11,385 bases of DNA from Olsenella sp. (GTDB lineage Bacteria > Actinomycetota > Coriobacteriia > Coriobacteriales > Atopobiaceae): NCBI GenBank assembly GCA_015062715.1, contig SUUD01000040.1, forward strand, positions 1 to 11,385, in the 5' to 3' direction. Under the pieces are notes generated by a model, which saw only the letters and a list, made by a program, of their open reading frames with translations, had not been told where the DNA came from and ran no database searches. Positions 6,192 through 11,385 of this stretch are shown here, piece by piece; positions within the stretch are counted from its first letter, which is position 1; each line of letters opens with the position of its first letter. A program made the position numbers and the translations under genes.

Positions 6192-7004
6192 CTACAGCTG
6201 GATGGCGAAGCCGGGGTACTCGTAGTGGCCGGTCATGCCCACCTCGAGCAGGCCCTGCTCGTCGAGCTCCTCGAGCGCGTCGAGGACGCGGCGCGCGAAG
6301 GCCATGTCGAGCGGCAGCGCGTTGTGGCCGGGCCAGATCTCCTCGACGCCCTCGAGCGCGCAGACCTTGCGGACCGAGTCGAGGAAGACCCGCGGCTCGG
6401 AGCAGAGGTACTGCAGGTAGAGCGGGGCGGAGTAGAGCAGGTCGCCCGTGAAGAGGTATCCGCGCTCGCGCTCGAGGTAGCACATGTGGCCCCAGGAGTG
6501 GCCGGGCAGGAAGAGCGCCTCGATGCGGCGCGAGCCCACCTGGATGACGTCGCCGTCGGCGAGGATGCGCGAGGCCTTGGCCTTCGAGATGCGGTAGGTG
6601 CGCGGGTCGAACCCCTCAGGCAGCGAGCTGCCGTTCTCGTACAGGGCGGCGCGGATGGCGGCGTCGTCCATGGGGGTCTGCGGGTCCGAGAGGTCGGCCT
6701 CGTAGAGGTGGGCCATGAAGCCGTCGAACTCGTCGATGCCGCCGATGTGGTCCCAGTGGCCGTGGGTGATCGCCACGTCGACGTGGCCCTCGACCAGGCC
6801 GTCGACGATGGGCCTGATGGGCAGCACGCCCAGGCCGGTGTCGATGAGCAGGCCACACTCCTGGCCATCCTCGTCACGGGAGCGCAGCAGGTAGAAGTGA
6901 CTCTCCTCGAAGTGGTGCGGCTCGGAGATGACGAACGTGTCCTCGTCGATCCTCTCGACCTCGAACCAGCTGGCACGCGGCACGGGCATGTCGGTACGCT
7001 CCAT
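6192..7004 (-). CDS. Metallo-beta-lactamase fold hydrolase
   Basis: A 270-residue cytosolic hydrolase with the complete dinuclear metal site of the MBL superfamily: THGHWDH (His81, His83, Asp85, His86), PGHSWGH (His169), FTGDLL (Asp188) and WPGHN (His227). The opening strand LLIDTGLG (52-59) is also typical. The overall layout is glyoxalase II / MBL-fold thioesterase-like rather than beta-lactamase, but the substrate cannot be assigned. The ATG at 7002-7004 is chosen for the AAGGGGGG just upstream; an in-frame extension to 7142 crosses the divergent promoter region and reads as non-protein. It is the first gene of the minus-strand set and divergent from the M20 peptidase. It is separated by 87 bases and a possible promoter from YhhN, so it may be a separate unit. 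Confidence 0.9.
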   Translation of the reverse strand: MERTDMPVPRASWFEVERIDEDTFVISEPHHFEESHFYLLRSRDEDGQECGLLIDTGLGVLPIRPIVDGLVEGHVDVAITHGHWDHIGGIDEFDGFMAHLYEADLSDPQTPMDDAAIRAALYENGSSLPEGFDPRTYRISKAKASRILADGDVIQVGSRRIEALFLPGHSWGHMCYLERERGYLFTGDLLYSAPLYLQYLCSEPRVFLDSVRKVCALEGVEEIWPGHNALPLDMAFARRVLDALEELDEQGLLEVGMTGHYEYPGFAIQL

Positions 7005-7061
7005 CGCACCCCCCTTCAGGCGATTGCACGGCTGACGGCCGCAAACACGGCCATTCCTGAA

Positions 7062-7070
7062 AGAATACCA
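7062..7070 (-). promoter_or_regulatory. Possible extended -10 promoter of the MBL-fold hydrolase gene
   Basis: On the minus strand TGG-TATTCT forms an extended -10, placing transcription start about 50 bases before the ATG at 7004. No good -35 is visible 17 bases upstream, which is tolerable for extended -10 promoters. It lies back-to-back with the M20 gene promoter region. Confidence 0.35.
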
Positions 7071-7146
7071 TGCCCGCCCAATGGGCCGGCGGTGGTTACG
7101 TTTCCATTTTTGGGGATGAGCCGGTTCGCGAGGCGCCCCCAACGGC

Positions 7147-7152
7147 TAGGAT
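7147..7152 (+). promoter_or_regulatory. Possible -10 box of the M20 peptidase gene
   Basis: GCTAGGATGG resembles the GCTACAATG(G) context of the rnpB and YhhN -10 boxes and lies 32 bases before the M20 ATG. The -35 region is GC-rich and unconvincing, so this is a weak call based on position and shared context. Confidence 0.3.
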
Positions 7153-7184
7153 GGACGAGACGCCAACGACGAACGGGAGCAGCT

Positions 7185-8363
7185 ATGCGCGAGGACATTC
7201 TGGAGCTTGCACGCTCATACGCCGACGAGGCGCGCGACGAGGAGGCGGACCTCCTGCGCGAGCTGGGGCGCATCCCCGCACCATCGCACGACGAGGGCCG
7301 GCGGGCCGCCTTCGTGCGCTCGTGGCTGGTCGAGGCGGGCGCCCATGACGAGGACGTCGCCATCGACGCGGCGGGCAACGTGGTGCTGCGCCTGGGAGTG
7401 GGCGCCACGCCGGACGACGGCAGCCGCGACCTCGTGGTCTATGCCGCCCACATGGACGTGGTCTTCCCCGACACCGAGCCCCTCCCCCTGCGCGAGGAGG
7501 GCGGCAGGCTCTACGCGCCGGGCATCGGCGACGACACCGCCAACCTGGTGGGCCTCATGCTCGCCGCGCGCTGGCTGCTGCGCCACCCCGAGCGGCTGGC
7601 CGCGCTGGGCCACGGCGTCCTAGTGGTGGCCAACACCTGCGAGGAGGGCCTGGGCAACCTCAAGGGCACCAAGGAGCTCTTCTCGGCCTATGGCGAGCGC
7701 GTGCGCGAGTTCGTGACCTTCGACACCCACCTGCCCAACCTCGAGGGCGAGGCCATCGGTTCGCACCGCTGGAGGCTGCGCGTCACCGGCCCCGGCGGCC
7801 ACTCCCTGCACGACTATGGCAGGCCCAACGCCATCGCCCTCATGGCGCAGCTCGTGGGCCGCGTGCTCGCCATCGAGCTGCCCGGCGAGGGCACCACGTG
7901 CAACGTGGGCCGCATCGAGGGCGGCACCACCATCAACTCGATACCGGCCGCCTGCGAGGCCCTCTACGAGTACCGCAGCGGATCCAACGACGTCCTGGAC
8001 GAGATGCGCGCCCGCCTGGAGGCCGTCGTGGGCGCGTTCCGCGACGAGGTCGCGGCCGCCTGCGAGGGTGTCGCGGTCGACCTCGAGCTTCTGGGCGTGC
8101 GCCCGGGCACGGGCCCCGTGGACCCGGAGGCGCAGGCGGCGCTGCTCGCGCGCTGCGCAGACGTCATCCGCCACACGAGCGGCCGCGAGCCCAACGTCAT
8201 ACAGGGCTCGACCGACGCCAACGTGCCCCTCTCGCTGGGGATACCGGCCTGCTGCGTGGGCACGATCGTGGGCGACGGCATGCACACGCGCGGCGAGTGG
8301 ATCGAGCTGGCGAGCCTGCCCGCAGGCCTGGCCACGATCCTGGCGGTCATGCTGGAGGCGTGA
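7185..8363 (+). CDS. M20 family metallopeptidase (tripeptidase/peptidase T-like)
   Basis: A 392-residue cytosolic di-zinc aminopeptidase. Metal and catalytic motifs appear in the family order: AAHMDVVF (His89, Asp91), GIGDDTAN (Asp116/117), NTCEEGLGN (Glu153 general base, Glu154 ligand), a DTH acid position near residue 186, the TGPGGHS dimer-domain motif, STDANVP, and MHTRGEWIE with the last His ligand. The motifs fit the M20 tripeptidase group better than the carboxypeptidase group, but the substrate is not determined. The ATG at 7185-7187 has GGGAG 5 bases upstream. The same frame is open back to 5508, but that part is antisense to two real genes. It is divergent from the MBL-fold hydrolase and ends 51 bases before rnpB, with no terminator seen between. 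Confidence 0.92.
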   Translation: MREDILELARSYADEARDEEADLLRELGRIPAPSHDEGRRAAFVRSWLVEAGAHDEDVAIDAAGNVVLRLGVGATPDDGSRDLVVYAAHMDVVFPDTEPLPLREEGGRLYAPGIGDDTANLVGLMLAARWLLRHPERLAALGHGVLVVANTCEEGLGNLKGTKELFSAYGERVREFVTFDTHLPNLEGEAIGSHRWRLRVTGPGGHSLHDYGRPNAIALMAQLVGRVLAIELPGEGTTCNVGRIEGGTTINSIPAACEALYEYRSGSNDVLDEMRARLEAVVGAFRDEVAAACEGVAVDLELLGVRPGTGPVDPEAQAALLARCADVIRHTSGREPNVIQGSTDANVPLSLGIPACCVGTIVGDGMHTRGEWIELASLPAGLATILAVMLEA

Positions 8364-8398
8364 CGGTTCCGCGAAGCACGGCCACTCCCCCGTTCACG

Positions 8399-8407
8399 TG
8401 CTACAAT
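8399..8407 (+). promoter_or_regulatory. Extended -10 promoter of rnpB
   Basis: TGC-TACAAT ends 7 bases before the first base of the RNase P P1 helix at 8415, which is the expected distance from -10 to transcription start. The -35 region (17-18 bases upstream) is GC-rich without a TTGACA-like hexamer, so the TG extension probably compensates. Confidence 0.65.
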
Positions 8408-8414
8408 GCCTCCT

Positions 8415-8769
8415 GCGAAGTGGGCCAGGCGACCGCGGACCAGCCTAGCTGGTATGAGGAAAGTCCGGGCTCCACAGGGCAGGAGGCAGGTTAACGGCCT
8501 GGCGGGGTGACCCGACGGAAAGCGCCGCAGAAAAGAAGACTCCCGCTGCCCGCCTCGGCGGGTGAGAGAAAAGCTGAAACGGTGGTGTAAGAGACCACCA
8601 GCGTCGTGGCAACACGGCGGCTTGGCAAGCCCCCTCCGGAGCAAGCGCATGTAGGAGCGCCATGGTGTGGCCCGCACCGCGCTCGGGTAGCGTGCTAGAG
8701 CCCGGCGGCGACGCCGGGAGTAGATAAATGGCCGCCCACGACAGAACCCGGCTTATAGGCCCACTTCGC
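8415..8769 (+). ncRNA. rnpB: RNase P RNA (type A)
   Basis: The catalytic RNA of RNase P, which matures tRNA 5' ends. Its limits are set by the P1 helix: GCGAAGTGGGCC at 8415-8426 pairs perfectly with GGCCCACTTCGC at 8758-8769. The universal 5' core GAGGAAAGTCCGGGCTCC lies at 8456-8473, and the 3' core AGTAGATAAATGGCCGCC followed by GACAGAACCCGGCTTATAG lies at 8719-8757. Stem regions typical of the ancestral type A fold lie between (CCCGCCTCGGCGGG; GGTGGTGTAAGAGACCACC). The length of about 355 bases is normal. It follows the M20 gene on the same strand with its own promoter. Confidence 0.97.
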
Positions 8770-8927
8770 ACCCCCTTCTTCCCTCTGATTCCACCATTCT
8801 GTTACCGGTGGAGTATTTCTCAAGGCCCCTCACAAGGGATAAACTTGGAGTCCAGAACCCTATTGGAGCCCAGCACCCTACACCGTAGCCACCGCCACAA
8901 ACGAACCACATGGAGAAGGGCTGAAAC
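8770..8927 (+). promoter_or_regulatory. Intergenic leader between rnpB and the coiled-coil protein gene, with an 18-base-period tandem repeat
   Basis: An inverted repeat TCCACC (8790-8795) / GGTGGA (8807-8812) followed by GTATTTCT may be a weak rnpB terminator. Two tandem 17-mers, TTGGAGTCCAGAACCCT (8845-8861) and TTGGAGCCCAGCACCCT (8863-8879), match at 15 of 17 positions with an 18-base period, the arrangement of a tandem operator. The Shine-Dalgarno of the next gene (GGAGAAGGG, 8912-8920) closes the region. No convincing -35/-10 pair was found, although GATAAA at 8838-8843 could be a -10. Confidence 0.5.
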
Positions 8928-10769
8928 GTGTCGCACTCCCAAAGCCGCAGCAAGCACCTGCAGAGCGCCTTCACCGTATCGTTATGCGGGATACTGGCTT
9001 TCTCCGCCATTCCACGCGACATCCAGGCAGCACCCTCCTCACAGGAACTTGCCCAGGAGCGCGAAGGGCTCGAGGCACAGCTTGCCGAAGCCCAAGAGCA
9101 GCTCGACGAACTCGAGGGCGAGATCGAGGCCATCCAACAAGAGTTGGAAGAGAGCGAGGCCACGCTCGACGCCACGAGAGACGAGGTTGACAAGACCCGC
9201 GTGCAAATCGACGAGGCAAACCAACAGCTTGCGGAGAAGCGCGAGGCATTGGGTAACCACATCCGCGACAGCTACAAGATAGGTCCCGCCAGCATGATGA
9301 ACATTTTGCTCGGGGCGACGAGCTACGAGGACCTTGTGAGCCGAATCTACTACCTCGATCGAGTCAACGAGGCCAGAGCGGATGAAATTCGCGATGTCAA
9401 CGAGCTAGCGGCACAGCTCGTCGCCCGTGAACGCGAGCTTGAGGAGGCGGAGGCCCGCCAGCAAGCCGCAATCGACGATGTCGAGGCAAAAGCCGCTGAG
9501 TACGAGGACATGGTCGCCCAGGCTCAGGCGTATTACGACGGGCTCGATGAGGACATCGCCCGTGTCATGGCGGAGGAGGAGGCAGCGCGCGCCGCGGAGG
9601 AAGAAGCCGCTCGCAAGGCGGCAGAGGAGGCGGCTGCCACCGAGGGCGCTGCGGGCATCACGGACCCGGCCTCCACACCCGCAGCGAGCACCAGCCTCCC
9701 CTCAGACGCGGGATGGGACTTTGGCTCGGTATCGAGCAGCGAGGTCTCCCCCGGCGAGTACGAGCAGTCAACTCCGGCACTGCTCTCGTTTGCGACCGGA
9801 AGCTACTCCACCGTCTCGAATCAGTACTATGGCTTCCAGTCCTCGAAGAACTACCAGCACATGGGCAACTACAACAGCTATAAGCAACGCTTGTCATACG
9901 AGAGCGGCGACATGAGCCTCGAGTTTGAGACCCTCGTGCAGCTCCCCGTCACCTACAACTACTCGGCCGACTTGGGCAATCCTCAGGCTATGTGCCTGAG
10001 CCCTGACGGGTCGACCGCATATGTCGCCTACCCCGATGGACACGGTCACAGCTACACGCAGCAGGGTTTCATCGTTCGCTATGACCTCGCCAGGTTGCGC
10101 GAGCGCGGTGCCATGGACGGCGACATGTCCGCCTTCGCCACCGGGGTGCGCCTCGGCGATACCACATGGCGCAGCTGCATGGTGATTGGCCCCAGAATCA
10201 ACATGGGCCACGGCCAGTGCATGGCCATCGACCCCTCGACCGGAAACCTGTGGATGTCAACGCGAGGCTCCGCCGAGTACAGCGACCTCACGCTCATAGA
10301 CACGGACTCTCTCACGCCCGTGCGCCAGATTCGCTTCCACACAGGTGGTACCGAGTTCGGCTCCGTGCTGACGTTCGACGAGAGCGGCAACTTCTACTTC
10401 GTCAAGCGATCCGGGTCCTCGTGGGGCAGCTCCCCGGCGGGGTCACTGCGCATCTATCAGGGCCGCATCAGCGGCGGGATGGACAGGGTCCTCATCAGGC
10501 TCCTTCCCCAAAGCGTGAGGTACCCCGCGGGCTCCACCTTGCAGGGCGTCGCATGGGACACCACCACCGACACGTTGTACGTCGTCAATGACTCGGCACT
10601 TCTCGCCGTGGGGATGGGATCGCTCATTAGCGGCGGAAGCCTCTCGGCCGGCAGCGTGCGCACCGAGTTCCTCAGCCCCTTCCGCGAGTACGAGGCCATG
10701 GCATTCGATGCCGGCGGCACGCCGTACATCATGGTGAACCGCCAAGCAGAGATCATGCGTCTGTCCTAG
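8928..10769 (+). CDS. Secreted protein: CwlO/PcsB-like coiled coil plus beta-propeller-like C-terminal domain
   Basis: A 613-residue secreted protein. The GTG start at 8928-8930 is supported by AGAAGGG 7 bases upstream. Residues 1-34 form a signal peptide (basic start, hydrophobic 15-28, A-x-A-type site near residue 34). Residues about 38-225 are a heptad-rich coiled coil of the PcsB/CwlO/RipC N-terminal type, including the tell-tale SMMNILLGATSYEDLVSRI hairpin (122-140). Residues about 215-258 are an Ala/Glu then Thr/Pro/Ser linker. From about 285 to the end are repeated beta strands: CLSPDGSTAYVAYPDG, QCMAIDPSTGNLWMSTRG, SVLTFDESGNFYFVKR, GVAWDTTTDTLYVVND, MAFDAGGTPYIMVN. These read as blades of a propeller, loosely like NHL or helveticin J-type proteins. 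No NlpC/P60 or CHAP catalytic domain follows the coil, unlike usual relatives. The function is unknown; an envelope or wall-binding role is inferred. Confidence 0.85.
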   Translation: MSHSQSRSKHLQSAFTVSLCGILAFSAIPRDIQAAPSSQELAQEREGLEAQLAEAQEQLDELEGEIEAIQQELEESEATLDATRDEVDKTRVQIDEANQQLAEKREALGNHIRDSYKIGPASMMNILLGATSYEDLVSRIYYLDRVNEARADEIRDVNELAAQLVARERELEEAEARQQAAIDDVEAKAAEYEDMVAQAQAYYDGLDEDIARVMAEEEAARAAEEEAARKAAEEAAATEGAAGITDPASTPAASTSLPSDAGWDFGSVSSSEVSPGEYEQSTPALLSFATGSYSTVSNQYYGFQSSKNYQHMGNYNSYKQRLSYESGDMSLEFETLVQLPVTYNYSADLGNPQAMCLSPDGSTAYVAYPDGHGHSYTQQGFIVRYDLARLRERGAMDGDMSAFATGVRLGDTTWRSCMVIGPRINMGHGQCMAIDPSTGNLWMSTRGSAEYSDLTLIDTDSLTPVRQIRFHTGGTEFGSVLTFDESGNFYFVKRSGSSWGSSPAGSLRIYQGRISGGMDRVLIRLLPQSVRYPAGSTLQGVAWDTTTDTLYVVNDSALLAVGMGSLISGGSLSAGSVRTEFLSPFREYEAMAFDAGGTPYIMVNRQAEIMRLS

Positions 10770-10809
10770 CTCGCCTCATCTGCACCCTATCCAGTCACAC
10801 GGCCGCGCA

Positions 10810-10825
10810 TCGAACGGTTGTACGA
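10810..10825 (+). promoter_or_regulatory. Upstream LexA/SOS-like box (one mismatch)
   Basis: TCGAAC-GGTT-GTACGA matches the Gram-positive/actinobacterial LexA palindrome TCGAAC-N4-GTTCGA with one mismatch (GTAC for GTTC). It overlaps the -35 hexamer of the radical SAM gene promoter, so binding would block RNA polymerase. Confidence 0.55.
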
Positions 10826-10846
10826 GTTTTCGACAAGTTATATACT
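10818..10846 (+). promoter_or_regulatory. Sigma-70-type promoter of the radical SAM repair gene
   Basis: TTGTAC (10818-10823), a 17-base spacer and TATACT (10841-10846) make the best canonical promoter in the window, 49 bases before the ATG at 10895. The spacer and -10 lie inside the inverted repeat at 10829-10855. Confidence 0.75.
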
Positions 10847-10855
10847 CTTGTCGAA
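10829..10855. promoter_or_regulatory. Inverted repeat operator across the -10 box
   Basis: TTCGACAAG (10829-10837) and CTTGTCGAA (10847-10855) are perfect 9-bp arms around a 9-base centre that holds most of the -10. Its right arm shares TCGAA with the downstream SOS-like box. It could be a separate repressor operator or part of a composite LexA site. Confidence 0.65.
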
Positions 10856-10866
10856 CATTCGTTCCC
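10851..10866 (+). promoter_or_regulatory. Downstream LexA/SOS box
   Basis: TCGAAC-ATTC-GTTCCC contains the exact GAAC-N4-GTTC core (10853-10864) of the Gram-positive SOS box. It starts 4 bases after the -10, so it covers the probable transcription start and would give repression until DNA damage. Confidence 0.7.
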
Positions 10867-10894
10867 CCTGTCACCAACGCCGCGGAGCCGCACC

Positions 10895-11385
10895 ATGGAC
10901 ACACTCACCAAGCTGGGCATCCTTGCCGATGCCGCCAAGTACGACGCCGCCTGCACCTCGTCGGGCGTCACCAGAAGCCCCAAGGCGGGAGCCATCGGCA
11001 TGGCGAGCGGCTCGGGCCTCTGCCACGCGTTCACGCCCGACGGTCGCTGCGTCACCTTGCTCAAGGTGCTGCTCTCCAACGCCTGCAGCTACGACTGCGC
11101 CTACTGCGTCAACCGCAGCTCGGCCTCCGGCGCACGCGCCACCTTCACCGGACGCGAGCTGGCCGAGCTCACGGTGAGCTTCTACCGGCGCAACTACATC
11201 GAGGGCCTGTTCCTCTCCTCGGGGGTCCTGGGCACGCCCGACGCCACGGCCGAGCGTATGGTCGAGTGCCTGCGCATCCTCCGTTTCGAGCTGCGCTTCA
11301 ACGGGTACGTGCACGCCAAGGTGGTGCCGGGCACCTCCCCCGCGCTCGTCGACGCCCTGGGCCGGCTGGCCGACAGGCTCTCCGT
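10895..11385 (+). CDS. Putative DNA modification/repair radical SAM protein (TIGR03916-like), 3'-truncated
   Basis: The first 163 residues of a protein that runs off the window. The ATG at 10895 has GGAG 7 bases upstream. The radical SAM 4Fe-4S motif CSYDCAYC (Cys64, Cys68, Cys71) follows a family-typical N-terminus (LGILADAAKYDAACTSSG, then GLCHAFTPDGRCVTLLKVLLSN), and then FYRRNYIEGLFLSSGV and FNGYVHAKVVPG. These segments match my memory of the family named 'putative DNA modification/repair radical SAM protein', usually about 400 residues and often paired with a uracil-DNA-glycosylase-like partner, which would lie beyond the window. The reaction is not established. The SOS-type promoter upstream independently supports a DNA damage role. 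Confidence 0.88.
   Translation, partial: MDTLTKLGILADAAKYDAACTSSGVTRSPKAGAIGMASGSGLCHAFTPDGRCVTLLKVLLSNACSYDCAYCVNRSSASGARATFTGRELAELTVSFYRRNYIEGLFLSSGVLGTPDATAERMVECLRILRFELRFNGYVHAKVVPGTSPALVDALGRLADRLS

Noticed and set aside
7005..7142. N-terminal extension of the MBL-fold hydrolase to 7142.
   Set aside because: It would cross the divergent promoter region, lacks family similarity, and a purine-rich Shine-Dalgarno supports the start at 7004.
5508..8363. A 951-codon open frame on the plus strand.
   Set aside because: Only its last 392 codons (from 7185) are protein-like (M20 peptidase). The rest is antisense to the YhhN and MBL-fold genes and is an artefact of GC-rich codon use; a Shine-Dalgarno and motif start lie at 7185.
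8445..8771. Open frames on both strands across the rnpB region.
   Set aside because: The sequence is accounted for by RNase P RNA conserved cores and a perfect P1 helix.
8910..8924. Tiny leader ORF (ATG to TGA, four codons) before the coiled-coil protein.
   Set aside because: It coincides with the Shine-Dalgarno of the main gene, has no ribosome binding site of its own and no attenuator structure; most likely chance.
10871..11314. Minus-strand 147-codon frame opposite the radical SAM gene.
   Set aside because: Ala/Gly/His-rich antisense shadow; the plus-strand frame has the CxxxCxxC motif, a Shine-Dalgarno and a strong promoter.

Overview
The window is GC-rich, densely coded bacterial chromosome with Shine-Dalgarno sequences of the AGGAG type, some GTG starts and tightly overlapping genes. 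Gene content (a PepC-type aminopeptidase, a type A RNase P RNA, a TIGR03916-like radical SAM protein, a CwlO/PcsB-like secreted coiled coil) and base composition suggest a host-associated actinobacterium of the class Coriobacteriia (Olsenella/Atopobium/Collinsella relatives). That placement is inference from memory of such genomes, not from a search.

Layout. (1) Positions 1-870 (+): the C-terminal part of a C1B cysteine aminopeptidase (pepC), cut by the window edge. (2) 871-1091: a convergent gap with four copies of a TTCGGACACAACC element (three direct, one inverted) and a strong bidirectional hairpin terminator. (3) 1092-2036 (-): a lipoprotein with an acidic stalk and YD-like repeats. (4) 2037-2454: a 418-bp gap with a 27-bp repeat present as two direct copies and one diverged inverted copy. 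(5) 2455-7004 (-): eight genes on one strand. In transcription order they are a metallo-beta-lactamase-fold hydrolase, a YhhN-family membrane protein, a YigZ/IMPACT protein, a glyoxalase I-like enzyme, a 91-aa single-TM protein, a 63-aa signal-peptide-plus-TM protein, a short MFS-like transporter and a 121-aa four-TM protein. The last seven are packed with overlaps or short gaps. A likely internal promoter lies before the glyoxalase gene. (6) 7185-8363 (+): an M20 metallopeptidase, divergent from the hydrolase gene. (7) 8415-8769 (+): RNase P RNA, with its P1 helix complete at both ends. (8) 8928-10769 (+): a secreted protein joining a CwlO/PcsB-like coiled coil to a beta-propeller-like domain. 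(9) 10895 to the end (+): the N-terminal 163 residues of a putative DNA modification/repair radical SAM protein.

The most notable regulatory signal is the promoter of the radical SAM gene. A TTGTAC-17-TATACT promoter is flanked by two GAAC-N4-GTTC-type LexA/SOS boxes, with a 9-bp-arm inverted repeat across the -10 region. This links the gene to the DNA damage response. The other points of interest are the coiled-coil/propeller secreted protein, the uncharacterised small-membrane-protein/MFS module, and the two families of intergenic repeats.

Most other genes are ordinary housekeeping genes: peptide breakdown (PepC, M20), methylglyoxal detoxification (GloA-like), tRNA processing (rnpB). I saw no mobile-element genes, tRNAs or CRISPR array.
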